A model generated the notes under the pieces. The model was given only the letters and a program-made list of their open reading frames with translations. It was not told the DNA's origin and made no database searches. A stretch of 34,067 bases of DNA from Micromonospora globispora (GTDB taxonomy: Bacteria > Actinomycetota > Actinomycetes > Mycobacteriales > Micromonosporaceae): assembly GCF_003857015.1 (NCBI RefSeq), contig NZ_QGGF01000240.1, forward strand, positions 1-34,067, in the 5' to 3' direction. The position numbers were made by a program, and so were the translations under genes. Position 1 is the stretch's first letter. Every line of letters begins with the position of its first letter. Shown here piece after piece: positions 1 through 8,321 of the stretch.

Positions 1-547
1 CGGTCCGGTCCGGCCGCTGCCACAGGGTGGCGACCGGGATCAGCGCCGGAGCCGCCGCGGGCGCCACCACGTCGACCGCGGACAGCTCCGGGGCGAACGT
101 CATCACGTGTTCCCGCACCAGGTCACGCAGCGCGGCTCCGCCACCGCCGCACGAGCTCGCCGACAGGCTGATCCTCGCCACCTCGTCCTGGACACCGACC
201 AGCGCGATCTCGGCGCCCTGCGTGCGCAGCTGCGGCCGGAGATCGTCCACCGCGCGGGCCACGCGCCGGTCCAGCGGATCCGGGTGGATGCGGTGCAACA
301 GCAGCAGGTGCCGCAGCAGCTCGTCGCCGGTGAGCCGGTCGAGCGCGCGGGGGCTGTCGGCGGCGAGCTCGGTGACCCGGGCCAGCGCCTCGCCGTACAC
401 CTCGGTCAGGATCTCGACGGCTTCCAGCGCCAGGTCCGCGGTGCGGCCGGGGGTCTGCTCGAGCTGGCCGAGCACGGCGTCCAGGCGGGCCAGCCGCGGC
501 TCGACGGCCGCGTCGTCGAGCCGCTGGACGTCCGGCTGCTCATCCAT
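1..547 (-). CDS. NifU-like protein of the hydrogenase operon (3' end outside window)
   Basis: An open frame of 182 codons starts at the ATG at 547 and runs off the left edge without a stop. It begins MDEQPDVQRLDDAAVE, and the start overlaps the large-subunit stop (ATG 547-545, TGA 542-540). Residues ~1-100 are a charged helical region. Residues ~105-182 resemble the C-terminal NifU domain (ARISLSASSCGGGGAALRDL, then an APEL-like segment). NifU domains scaffold or deliver Fe-S clusters, and NifU-like genes are usual in group 1h hydrogenase operons, so a role in Fe-S supply to the small subunit or its electron acceptor is inferred. Oddity: NifU domains normally carry a CxxC pair. Here only C133 is present and position 136 is glycine. 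The family call is fairly safe; activity is uncertain. Confidence 0.8.
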   Translation of the reverse strand, partial: MDEQPDVQRLDDAAVEPRLARLDAVLGQLEQTPGRTADLALEAVEILTEVYGEALARVTELAADSPRALDRLTGDELLRHLLLLHRIHPDPLDRRVARAVDDLRPQLRTQGAEIALVGVQDEVARISLSASSCGGGGAALRDLVREHVMTFAPELSAVDVVAPAAAPALIPVATLWQRPDRT

Positions 548-2339
548 GGGACGCGCCGAACATCGGCGAGTGGATCTTCTTGAGGGTACGGCCGCCGCCG
601 ACGTACATGTGCACCCCGCACGGCAGGCAGGGGTCGAAACTGCGTACCGCCCGCATGATGTCGACGCCCTTGAAGTTGTCCGGGCCGTTCTCCTCGAAAA
701 TGGGCATGTTCTGGATCGCGTCCTCGTACGGACCGGGTGTGCCGTAGCTGTCGCGTGGACTGCCGTTCCACGGCGTCGGCGGGTACGGGTGATAGTTGGC
801 GATCTTGCGGTCCCTGATCACGAGGTGGTGCGACAGGGTGCCCCGGACGGCCTCGTGGAAGCCGCAGCCGATGGCCTCGTCCGGCACGTCGAACTCGGCG
901 AAGACCCGCATGTCGCCGCCGCGCATCCGCTCCATCGCCTGCTCCAGGAAGTACAGCGACATCGCCGCGGCGTACGCGATGAAGTAGGCCCGGGAGCGGT
1001 CCCGCTCCAGCGCGTTCGACCAGCGCGGGATCGTCCACTCCAACGTCATCTCGGGCAGCCGCTGGCTCTTCGGCAGCGAGATCAGCACGCTCTTACCGGT
1101 CGACTTGACGTACGGGGTGTCGACCATCTTCGCCAGGGCAGTCGTGTACAGCCGGGCGAAGGGACCGCCGCCGGTGTCCAGCGCCAGATGCTCTCCGCTG
1201 TTCTTGTCGAACCAGCGGGGGCTCATCACCCAGCTGTACTTGTCGTCGAAGTCGCGCTTCTGCGGATCCGGCAGCGTGGTCTGGTTCCAGGGATGGCGGA
1301 TGTCGACCGGGTTGCCGAGCGGGTCGTACTTGACGAACGGCTCCTCCTCACCCACCCAGTCCTTGTAGTACGAGCTGCCGAGCAGGATCCGGATGCCGAG
1401 GTTGATGTCCACGAGATCGGTGGTGAGCAGCTTGCCGTCAACGACGATGCCGGGCGTGACGTGCATCGCCCGCCCCCAGTTCGACATGGTCTCGTACCGG
1501 TAGTCGACGACGTCGGGGTTCTGGAACGCGCCCCAGCAGCCGAGCAGGACCCGGCGGCGGCCCACCTCCTCATAGCCGGGCAGGGCCTCGTACCAGAAGT
1601 CGAAGACGTCGTCGTTCATGGCGACGGCCTTCTTGACGAAGTCGAGGATGCTGATCAACCGGCTCAGGTAGTCGGTGAACAGCGTCGGCTGGGGCATGGT
1701 GCCGACACCGCCTGGATAGACCGTGGACGGGTGGACGTGCCGGCCCTCCATCAGGCAGAACATCTCCCGGGTCGTCCGGCTGACCTTCAGCGCCTCCCTG
1801 TAGACCTCGCCCTCGAACGGGTTGTAGGCCCGCATGATGTCGGCGATCGTCCGGTAGCCGTGGATGTCCCGGCCGGGTGCCGCGGTGGCTTCCGCGCGGG
1901 CGAGGACGCTGGGGTTGGTCTGCTTGACCATCGCCTCGCAGAAGTCGACGAAGACGAGATTGTCCTGGAAGAGGGTGTGGTCGAACATGTACTCGGCGGC
2001 CTCGCCGAGGTTGATGATCCACTCCGCGAGCGGTGGGGTCTTGATGCCGTACGCCATGTTCTGCGCGTAGACGGAGCAGGTCGTGTGGTTGTCGCCGCAG
2101 ATGCCGCAGATCCGGCTGGTGATGAAGCCGGCGTCGCGCGGGTCCTTCCCCTTCATGAACACCGAGTAGCCGCGGAACAGCGACGACGTGGTGTGGCATT
2201 CGGCGACCACGCGGTTCGCGAAGTCGATCTTCGTGTAGACGCCGAGGTTGCCGATGATCCGGGTGATCGGATCCCACGCCATCTCCACCAGTTCGCCGGG
2301 TTTCTGGCCGGCGGCCGGCTTCGGCTTCGTCGCTGTCAC
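540..2339 (-). CDS. hhyL: [NiFe]-hydrogenase large subunit, group 1h (high-affinity) type
   Basis: Catalytic subunit (599 aa) that oxidises H2 at a Ni-Fe(CN)2CO centre. The GTG start at 2339 is chosen because AGAGGA lies 8 nt upstream and the GTG overlaps the small-subunit stop as GTGA. The N-terminal L1 motif RICGICGDNHTTC gives C78 and C81, with H85 behind. The C-terminal L2 motif FDPCLPCGVH gives C571 and C574. These four cysteines hold the active site. In this family a protease cuts after the histidine of L2 (H577), which would remove the last 22 residues; a candidate M52 protease is encoded upstream in the same operon. Motif context and gene neighbours fit the actinobacterial high-affinity enzymes that scavenge trace H2 during starvation. 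Low-potential H2-evolving groups are not supported. Confidence 0.97.
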   Translation of the reverse strand: MTATKPKPAAGQKPGELVEMAWDPITRIIGNLGVYTKIDFANRVVAECHTTSSLFRGYSVFMKGKDPRDAGFITSRICGICGDNHTTCSVYAQNMAYGIKTPPLAEWIINLGEAAEYMFDHTLFQDNLVFVDFCEAMVKQTNPSVLARAEATAAPGRDIHGYRTIADIMRAYNPFEGEVYREALKVSRTTREMFCLMEGRHVHPSTVYPGGVGTMPQPTLFTDYLSRLISILDFVKKAVAMNDDVFDFWYEALPGYEEVGRRRVLLGCWGAFQNPDVVDYRYETMSNWGRAMHVTPGIVVDGKLLTTDLVDINLGIRILLGSSYYKDWVGEEEPFVKYDPLGNPVDIRHPWNQTTLPDPQKRDFDDKYSWVMSPRWFDKNSGEHLALDTGGGPFARLYTTALAKMVDTPYVKSTGKSVLISLPKSQRLPEMTLEWTIPRWSNALERDRSRAYFIAYAAAMSLYFLEQAMERMRGGDMRVFAEFDVPDEAIGCGFHEAVRGTLSHHLVIRDRKIANYHPYPPTPWNGSPRDSYGTPGPYEDAIQNMPIFEENGPDNFKGVDIMRAVRSFDPCLPCGVHMYVGGGRTLKKIHSPMFGASHG

Positions 2340-3460
2340 GGTCGATTCCTCTCGATTGCGGCCTGGCGCCGGGGATCCGCCGGACCGTACGGGCGCCACC
2401 GGGGGTTGTAGCCGCTGGTGAGCTCCGGACCGTTGTGGTGCCACTTCGGTTCCCGGTTGGCGGTGGCGTTGGTGATGCCGCGCAAGCGGCGGATCATCGC
2501 GCCGTACGGCTTGATGAGCAACGTGGACAGGCTGCCGCCGGGAGGCATGTCCATGAACGGCATGAACTTGTCGGGGAACCCCGGCATGGTGCAGCCGATG
2601 CAGATGCCACCGACGTTGGGGCAGCCACCCACGCCGCCCATCCAGCCGCGCTTCGGGACGTTGCAGTTGATGACCGGCCCCCAGCAGCCGATCTTCACCT
2701 GGCACTTGGGCGAGTTGTAGTCCTTGGCGAAGTCGGCCTGCTCGTAATAGGCGGCCCGGTCGCAGCCCTCGTGCACGGTCTTGCCGAACAGCCACTGCGG
2801 CCGCAGCATGTGGTCCAGCGGCGGGGGTGGCGCCGAGCCGGCGGCGTGATAGAGCACCCAGGTCAGGGTCTCCATGAAGTTCTCCGGCTGGATCGGGCAG
2901 CCCGGTACGTTCACAATCGGCAGGCCACCCTGGGACCGGAAGTCCCACCCGAGATAGTCGGCCAGGCCCATGCATCCGGTCGGGTTGCCTGCCATGGCGT
3001 GGATGCCGCCGTACGTAGCGCACGTGCCGGCCGCGACGACCGCCCAAGCCTTGGGCGCCAAGCGGTCGATCCACCAGTTCAGGGTCAGCGGCTCACCGGT
3101 CTTCTCGTCATTGCCGAACGACGTCCAGTACCCCTCGCCGTTGATGTTCTCGTTCGGGATCGAACCCTCGATGACCAGGATGAACGGCTCGGTCATCTCC
3201 CCACGGGCCGCCCGGCGGTACGGCGCCAGGAACTCCTCGCCGCCGGCCGCCGGCGACAACACCTTGTTGTGCAGGTTGACCTTCGGCAGACCGGGAATGA
3301 GCCCGAGAACGATGTCCTCGATCGCCGGTTGACCAGAGGCCGTCATGGAAACGGAATCGCCGTCACAACTCATACCCTCGGAGATCCAGAGGATGGTGAT
3401 CTCGTCGAACCCGTTCTCCTGCGGGATCACCGCGTCGGTGTCGCGCATGTTCTGCGTCAT
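2336..3460 (-). CDS. hhyS: [NiFe]-hydrogenase small subunit, group 1h type
   Basis: Electron-transfer subunit of 374 aa that carries three Fe-S clusters from the Ni-Fe site to the acceptor. The ATG at 3460 has GGGAGG 9 nt upstream and overlaps the hemerythrin stop (ATGA). The usual CTGC proximal-cluster motif reads CDGD, giving C32 and D35, with C147 and C188 completing the set. This matches the Asp-Cys3 proximal [4Fe-4S] cluster known from the actinobacterial-type, O2-insensitive hydrogenase. Distal ligands are H230, C233, C253 and C259; medial ligands are C266, C287 and C290. No twin-arginine signal peptide is visible at the N-terminus, so the enzyme is expected to stay on the cytoplasmic side, perhaps membrane-associated through partners outside this window. 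Confidence 0.97.
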   Translation of the reverse strand: MTQNMRDTDAVIPQENGFDEITILWISEGMSCDGDSVSMTASGQPAIEDIVLGLIPGLPKVNLHNKVLSPAAGGEEFLAPYRRAARGEMTEPFILVIEGSIPNENINGEGYWTSFGNDEKTGEPLTLNWWIDRLAPKAWAVVAAGTCATYGGIHAMAGNPTGCMGLADYLGWDFRSQGGLPIVNVPGCPIQPENFMETLTWVLYHAAGSAPPPPLDHMLRPQWLFGKTVHEGCDRAAYYEQADFAKDYNSPKCQVKIGCWGPVINCNVPKRGWMGGVGGCPNVGGICIGCTMPGFPDKFMPFMDMPPGGSLSTLLIKPYGAMIRRLRGITNATANREPKWHHNGPELTSGYNPRWRPYGPADPRRQAAIERNRP

Positions 3461-3996
3461 GTGCGTGGCCTCCCTTGCAACCGATCCCGCAGCCGGTCGT
3501 AGATGGCCGCCAACGGCGCCGCGAGGGCCAGCGCCGGGGGCTTGTCCGGCGCGTGCGGGTGCGGGCGCGTCGGGGCCCGCTGCTTGCCCTGGTCGATTTC
3601 CTGGCCCAGCTCGCGGAGGGCCTGCTCGTCGGCCCGGGCGCACAACAGCGGCATGAGCTCGTTCTCGTCCTCCTGCACATGCCGAGCGACGGCGGAAGCC
3701 AGCCGCTCCATCACCTCGTCCTGCGCGCGATCGCCGGCCCGGCAGCGGTCCAGTTCAAGGAGCAACTCCTTGACGGGCTGATGCCCGGCGAGGTGTCTGT
3801 CGACCTGCCCGTCCGCCAACACCTTTGCGGCGAACGGGTAGAAGAGAACCTCCTCGAGCGCGGCGTGCTTCGACAGCTCGCGGACGAGGATTTCCACGAC
3901 GCCGCGGCGCTGCGCATTCGATTCCGCTGCCCGGTAGTCCCGGAACAGTTGTTCCACTACCCGGTGGTCGTGCCGCAGCAGCTCGGTGGCGTTCAT
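3457..3996 (-). CDS. Hemerythrin-like HHE-domain protein
   Basis: A 179-aa protein with a hemerythrin/HHE cation-binding domain over residues ~1-120. The expected non-haem di-iron ligands are visible: H9/H11, H44 with E48 (HAALEE), H72, and H106 followed by acidic residues (RHVQEDENE). Residues ~125-179 are a proline/arginine-rich tail. The ATG at 3996 shares one base with the hypA stop, and the gene ends inside the small-subunit start as ATGA, so it is tightly co-translated with the hydrogenase. Hemerythrins bind O2, or in HHE relatives NO or iron. A role in buffering O2 near the enzyme or handling iron during maturation is inference. The fold call is strong; the function is open. Confidence 0.88.
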   Translation of the reverse strand: MNATELLRHDHRVVEQLFRDYRAAESNAQRRGVVEILVRELSKHAALEEVLFYPFAAKVLADGQVDRHLAGHQPVKELLLELDRCRAGDRAQDEVMERLASAVARHVQEDENELMPLLCARADEQALRELGQEIDQGKQRAPTRPHPHAPDKPPALALAAPLAAIYDRLRDRLQGRPRT

Positions 3997-4352
3997 CAGA
4001 GAGCTCGCGGCTCGACGCTGTCCACCGTGATGGACTCCAGCACGACGTCCTCGCTGCCGGTGACCTCGATGTCGACGCCCCCGCAGCGCGGGCAGGCCAC
4101 CATTGCGAGGTGGTCGTCGACCCGCGCGCTACGACCACAGTCGTTACACCGCACCGTCATCGGTTCGAGCACCAGATCAAGGACGGCGTCCGCGGCCACC
4201 GTGCCAACCGCGGCCACCTGGATGCCCTGCGTGACGACATCACGGTCAACCGCGTGACCGCCGATCCGCACCCGCAGGCCGGTGACCTGGCGCCCGGCGG
4301 CCCTGCGTACCGCCGCCGCCACGATCGCCTCGGACAGACCTGTCTCATGCAT
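3996..4352 (-). CDS. hypA: Hydrogenase nickel incorporation protein HypA
   Basis: Nickel metallochaperone of 118 aa, the normal HypA length. The N-terminal MHE supplies the H2/E3 nickel site. The zinc-binding domain has the two expected pairs, C69/C72 (CNDC) and C87/C90 (CPRC). HypA works with HypB to insert Ni into the hydrogenase large subunit before C-terminal processing. The ATG at 4352 overlaps the end of the upstream protease gene by 8 nt, and the stop overlaps the hemerythrin start by 1 nt. The other hyp genes (hypB, C, D, E, F) are not in this window and must lie elsewhere, possibly beyond the left edge. Confidence 0.95.
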   Translation of the reverse strand: MHETGLSEAIVAAAVRRAAGRQVTGLRVRIGGHAVDRDVVTQGIQVAAVGTVAADAVLDLVLEPMTVRCNDCGRSARVDDHLAMVACPRCGGVDIEVTGSEDVVLESITVDSVEPRAL

Positions 4353-4929
4353 CGGCGGTCACCCCCCTCTCATCTGCCGTTCGCGGTGACCTCTCCTGCC
4401 GCTTCGGTGCGGTGTCGAGCCGTGCCACTTCCTCGTGGACGATGTCGACCACCACCCGGACGGCCTGGTCGACCGCGGCGGCGAGCGGAGCCGACAGACC
4501 CATGCGCTCGTCGAGGACGGCGGGTTGGCAACCCACCACGAGGATGCGGTCGACGCTGCCGCCCAGACCGCGCAGCAGGCGCAGCACGGACTCTGGATCC
4601 ATGCCGTGCCCGTCGGCGGCCGGAGCGTCCAGTACGTCCGTCGGCCGCAGTGCCCAGCCGGGATCGTCGAGATCCACCTCGAGGACGGCCAACGTCCCGG
4701 GGGGCTCGTCCAGCGGCAACGCGTCCACCATGACCAGCACGTCGTGCTGCTCGTCCAGCAGATCGTAGGCCAGATGCATCCCGCGGATCCCGTAATCGGA
4801 CACATCCACCCGCGCTGGCAGGACGGCGTCCCGCAGGCGCTGGACGACCTCCACGCCGAAGGCGTCATCGCCGAGGAAGATGTTGCCGATGCCGGCGACC
4901 AGGACCCGACCGTTGCCGGCGCTGTTCAT
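4345..4929 (-). CDS. Hydrogenase maturation protease (M52 family)
   Basis: Endopeptidase of 194 aa that removes the C-terminal peptide of the large subunit after nickel insertion. The N-terminal signature VLVAGIGNIFLGDDAFGVEV (residues 9-28) is the M52/HybD-HycI motif. D22 sits where the first nickel-sensing acidic residue is expected, MVDALPLD supplies the second, and the histidine in GHGMDPES the third. The ATG at 4929 overlaps the upstream stop as ATGA, which fixes the start. Its natural partner is the large subunit at 540-2339, whose L2 motif is followed by a 22-residue tail. The charged C-terminus beyond residue ~165 is longer than in minimal M52 proteases. Confidence 0.93.
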   Translation of the reverse strand: MNSAGNGRVLVAGIGNIFLGDDAFGVEVVQRLRDAVLPARVDVSDYGIRGMHLAYDLLDEQHDVLVMVDALPLDEPPGTLAVLEVDLDDPGWALRPTDVLDAPAADGHGMDPESVLRLLRGLGGSVDRILVVGCQPAVLDERMGLSAPLAAAVDQAVRVVVDIVHEEVARLDTAPKRQERSPRTADERGVTADA

Positions 4930-6338
4930 CGGGCTTCCACCTCGCCGGGCAGGGGCTCCACCTCTTCCGGCCGGAAGTGACGCAGGCGCCCGTACCACTG
5001 GTGCAGTTCGGCGCCCGGGTCGTCATCCACGGTCACGGCCAGGAACCGCGTCCCGTCGATGTCGAGCAGCACCTGCTCCACCCGGCCGGTACGGCCCTCC
5101 AGAAACATGTCGTGTGCGTCGGTGCCGCGCCGGCGCGGGCGTAACCGGACCCGGCTACCCCGTGACAGCAGGGTTCCCGCGACGAGGACGGTCTCCGTCT
5201 CCGGCGTGATCCCCACATCCGTGCCGAACCCCGAGCGGTCCGGTTTCAACCCGGTGTCGCAATCGCCCGGCCGGTAGACGGGTTCCAGGGACCGAATGGC
5301 GCCGTGCAACCGTTCGAGCACCTCGGGCGGCATCGCATCGACGCGGTCGAGGATGGCAGCGGCGCGGGGATCGGTGGCTCGGGCCTCCCGTTTCTCCGCA
5401 TCGGAGAGCGTGAGGGCTCGCAGCGAGAGGATCTCGTCGATCTCGGTCGCGTCGTGCAGGTCGCCGGGACTCTCCGGCGCGATCCGGGGATGGTCGTAGA
5501 GGATGATCGGTGCGGAGAGCACGACGTCGGCGGTGCCGGGCGCGCCGGCGAGCACCGGGAACGTGTGCACGTTGCGGCACTCCCGGGTCGCCTGCGCCGC
5601 CCATTCGGGCGGGTCGAGCAGGGACAGGAAACGCCCCCGACTGACGGTGGCCAGCGTGTGCGCCGCGAGCAGGCAGCAGCGCAATGCCTCATCCCGAGGG
5701 CTGTCCGCCGGCGTCGTCCGATCCGTGTTCTCGATGTGCACCGCGAGCCGCAGCAACCGGAAGGGCGCCGGAGACGGGACGGCGGAGACGGCGACCGAGG
5801 CGGACAACGGCCACCGCCGGCGTACCAGCCGCCCGAGCGGCTCGCCCCGGTCGTCGGCCAACGGCTCGACGTCCTCTCCGCCGGGCACGTGGACGTCGAG
5901 GCGTCGGCCACGCCGCAGGTCGCCGACCGACGCCTCGATGTCGAACTCCCGCGGTACCGCCTCGTCGAAGCTGAGCTCCGTGCGGCCACCGACCTCGATT
6001 CGGTCGACCGGTCGGTACCCGCCGTCGGTCGTGCGTAGCTCGGTCACCTTGCGTTGTAGGTGCAGGAACCGTAACCGGATCCGGACGATCGCCGTGTCCT
6101 GCGCTTCCATCAGGCATTCGGTCTGCTGCCACGATGACTCGGCCGAGCCCGCAACGCTGCTGTCGACCAGGCCGTGAGCCTCCCCCCACGCGGGGGGCAC
6201 GAGGACACCGAATTGCCAGCGGACCCGGTTTTTGACCGATGAACGCCGATACGGGTAGAGCAGGTATCCCTCGTACAGGATCGCATCCGCGATTGCCTCG
6301 GCGCCGTCGAACACGGCGGTGGGGCATTGGGTCTGCAC
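4926..6338 (-). CDS. Conserved protein of unknown function, first gene of the hydrogenase operon
   Basis: A 470-aa protein. The GTG start at 6338 is preferred over an upstream in-frame start because a strong GGAGG lies 8 nt before it. It begins VQTQCPTAVFDGAEAIADAI and continues with a conserved-looking LYEGYLLYPYR and a tryptophan-containing segment. There is no signal peptide or membrane helix. The C-terminal third (residues ~390-465) looks like a small beta-barrel: GSRVRLRPRRRGTDAHDMFLEGRTG, then FLAVTVDDDPGAELHQW. I recall proteins of this kind next to high-affinity hydrogenase genes in other actinomycetes, but no biochemical role is known to me. As the lead gene, coupled by ATGA to the protease, it is a candidate assembly factor. 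That is inference. Confidence 0.85.
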   Translation of the reverse strand: MQTQCPTAVFDGAEAIADAILYEGYLLYPYRRSSVKNRVRWQFGVLVPPAWGEAHGLVDSSVAGSAESSWQQTECLMEAQDTAIVRIRLRFLHLQRKVTELRTTDGGYRPVDRIEVGGRTELSFDEAVPREFDIEASVGDLRRGRRLDVHVPGGEDVEPLADDRGEPLGRLVRRRWPLSASVAVSAVPSPAPFRLLRLAVHIENTDRTTPADSPRDEALRCCLLAAHTLATVSRGRFLSLLDPPEWAAQATRECRNVHTFPVLAGAPGTADVVLSAPIILYDHPRIAPESPGDLHDATEIDEILSLRALTLSDAEKREARATDPRAAAILDRVDAMPPEVLERLHGAIRSLEPVYRPGDCDTGLKPDRSGFGTDVGITPETETVLVAGTLLSRGSRVRLRPRRRGTDAHDMFLEGRTGRVEQVLLDIDGTRFLAVTVDDDPGAELHQWYGRLRHFRPEEVEPLPGEVEAR

Positions 6339-6683
6339 GGTGCTCACCTCCTCACAAAGGCACGCAGAAACTTGCTCCGGCATGCGGTTACTGTGGTCTA
6401 GCCAATCCCGCCGGCAAGCCGTAAGTGCGCATCGTCGGTAGGTGGACGACAGCATTCACCTAACCGGGTGAACCAATACGGCCGCCTTCGGTCCCGGCGA
6501 CGAGATCCGCAGAAGCGAGCCAGCGGTACCGCAACCGGTAGGCGGTGACCGTCGGGAGGGCCAGCACATACCGGTTCGCGGCGCAGGCAGTCCACGCCTA
6601 CCACGACGGCATCGACGGGGTGCCGGCCGTCGAGTACGTTACCGGCGAGTCGATCTGGCGATGGTGGACGGCGGGGAGGCTGC
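6339..6683. other. Divergent intergenic region, hydrogenase operon / FAD oxidase
   Basis: These 345 bp separate two divergent transcription units and must contain the hydrogenase operon promoter (minus strand) and probably the promoter of the oxidase gene. No good -35/-10 pair could be assigned. The only clear structure is the inverted repeat at 6455-6472. No convincing small gene was found. Confidence 0.6.
6455..6472. promoter_or_regulatory. Inverted repeat, possible operator
   Basis: The sequence TTCACCTAACCGGGTGAA has 6-bp perfect arms (TTCACC/GGTGAA) around a 6-bp spacer. It lies about 117 bp upstream of the first hydrogenase-operon start and about 210 bp upstream of the oxidase start. 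This fits a dimeric regulator site, but the regulator is unknown and the repeat is short enough to be chance. Confidence 0.3.
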
Positions 6684-8321
6684 GTGGCCGGAAAACACCG
6701 TTCGTGGTGGGGCTGGGGGTACGTCGAGGACGCAGTGACCGGCGCGGAGGCGGCGGCCTTGGCCGACCGGGTGCGTACCCTGCTGCCCGACGTCGACCTG
6801 ACCGAGCATGTCGCGCCGCCGGTGGCCGAACTCGGCCTGCGCCCGCCGCGGGTCGATCCGCCGACGTCACTCGCCCGGCTGTGCTCGACGCACCCGGCTG
6901 ACCGGGCGGCGCACACCCACGGCAAGGCGTTCCGGGACGTCGTCCGCAACTTGCACGGGGAGGTCCACGACCCGCCGGACCTGGTGGTCCGGCCGGCGAC
7001 GGAGCAGGACGTTGTCGACGTGCTGGACTGGTGCGCGGGCCGGGACATCGCGGTGATCCCCTACGGCGGCGGCTCGTCAGTGGTCGGCGGAGTGGAGCCG
7101 CGGCTGGACGACGGGTATCCCGCGGCGGTCAGTCTCGACCTCGGACGCCTCGACCGTGTGCTGGAGGTGGACCCGACCAGCCGGGCGGCCCGCATCCAGG
7201 CCGGCGTGTTCGGCCCGGCGCTGGAGGACCAGCTCCGGCGGCACGACCTCACGCTGCGGCACTTCCCGCAGTCGTTCGAGTTCTCCACCCTGGGCGGCTG
7301 GTTGGCCACCCGCGCCGGCGGTCACTACGCCACCGTCCTCACCCACATCGACGACCTGGTGGAGTCGTTGCGGGTGATCACCCCGGCGGGCACCAGCCAG
7401 TCGCGCCGGCTGCCCGGCTCCGGCGCCGGGCCGTCACCGGACCGACTGTTCCTCGGCTCGGAGGGCGTGCTCGGCGTCATCACCGAGGCGTGGATGCGGC
7501 TGCAGGACCGGCCGCGCTGGCGGGCGGACGCCTCGGTGCACTTCACCGACTACGGCGAAGCGGTCGCGGCCACCCGGGCCATCGCCCAGTCCGCGCTGCA
7601 CCCGAGCAACTGCCGGCTGCTCGACCCGGCGGAGGCGCTCCTCAACGCCGGCGTCGCCACCACCGGCGGCGTGCTCGTCCTGGGATTCGAGTCCGCCGAC
7701 CATCCGGTCACACCGTGGCTGGACCGCGCCGTCGAGCTGTGCCGCGACCACGGGGGAACCCTGCCGGAGCCGCCCCGCAGCGACGACTCGTCCGGCCCAC
7801 GGCAGCGCACCGCCGCCGCCGACGCCTGGCGGTCAGCGTTCCTGCGGATGCCGTACCAGCGCGACGCGCTCGCCGCCCGGTCGATGATCGTGGAAACGTT
7901 CGAGACCGCCTGCACCTGGGACCGATTCCCCGCCTTGCGCGCCGCCGTGCTCGACGCGGCCGGCGACGCGCTCCGCGCCGTCGCCGCGACCGGCGTGGTC
8001 ACCTGCCGCTTCACCCATGTCTACCCGGACGGCCCCGCCCCCTACTTCGGCGTGTACGCCACCGGCCGCTGGGGCGCCACCGTCGGCCAGTGGGACCAGA
8101 TCAAGCATGCCGTCTCCGACGCGCTGCTCGCCGCCGGCGGCACCATCACCCACCACCACGCCGTCGGCCGCGACCACCGACCGTGGTACGACCGGCAGCG
8201 TCCCGACCCCGTCGCGCTCGCATTGCGCGCCGCCAAGAGCGCGCTCGACCCGTCGTGGATCCTCAACCCGGGCGTCCTCGTCGATCCGCCGGCTGACCTG
8301 GGCCGGCCCCGCGATGCCTGA
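6684..8321 (+). CDS. FAD-linked oxidase, alkylglycerone-phosphate synthase type
   Basis: A 545-aa flavoprotein of the PCMH/vanillyl-alcohol-oxidase superfamily. The GTG start at 6684 has GGGGAGG 5 nt upstream. The N-terminal WWGWG is typical of the AGPS branch. The FAD-binding domain starts at residue ~97 (PPDLVVRPATEQDVVDVLDW) with PYGGGSSVVGG at 127-137 holding the pyrophosphate. FSTLGGWLATRAGGHYAT follows, and near the C-terminus a HHHAVGRDH motif like the active-site His cluster of AGPS. The eukaryotic enzyme swaps the acyl chain of acyl-DHAP for a fatty alcohol in ether-lipid synthesis. In bacteria the substrate is mostly unproven, so ether-lipid synthesis is possible but not shown. It is divergent from the hydrogenase operon and probably monocistronic. 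Confidence 0.88.
   Translation: MAGKHRSWWGWGYVEDAVTGAEAAALADRVRTLLPDVDLTEHVAPPVAELGLRPPRVDPPTSLARLCSTHPADRAAHTHGKAFRDVVRNLHGEVHDPPDLVVRPATEQDVVDVLDWCAGRDIAVIPYGGGSSVVGGVEPRLDDGYPAAVSLDLGRLDRVLEVDPTSRAARIQAGVFGPALEDQLRRHDLTLRHFPQSFEFSTLGGWLATRAGGHYATVLTHIDDLVESLRVITPAGTSQSRRLPGSGAGPSPDRLFLGSEGVLGVITEAWMRLQDRPRWRADASVHFTDYGEAVAATRAIAQSALHPSNCRLLDPAEALLNAGVATTGGVLVLGFESADHPVTPWLDRAVELCRDHGGTLPEPPRSDDSSGPRQRTAAADAWRSAFLRMPYQRDALAARSMIVETFETACTWDRFPALRAAVLDAAGDALRAVAATGVVTCRFTHVYPDGPAPYFGVYATGRWGATVGQWDQIKHAVSDALLAAGGTITHHHAVGRDHRPWYDRQRPDPVALALRAAKSALDPSWILNPGVLVDPPADLGRPRDA

Noticed and set aside
27..2411. 794-codon open frame on the plus strand opposite the hydrogenase large subunit
   Set aside because: It is the antisense shadow of a well-supported gene; its protein is low-complexity Arg/Ala/Val text without domains. 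Long antisense frames are expected at this GC content.
6545..6901. 118-codon plus-strand frame starting upstream of the FAD oxidase
   Set aside because: The first 40 residues look slightly protein-like, but the frame overlaps the oxidase out of phase and ends as low-complexity text; no domain supports it.
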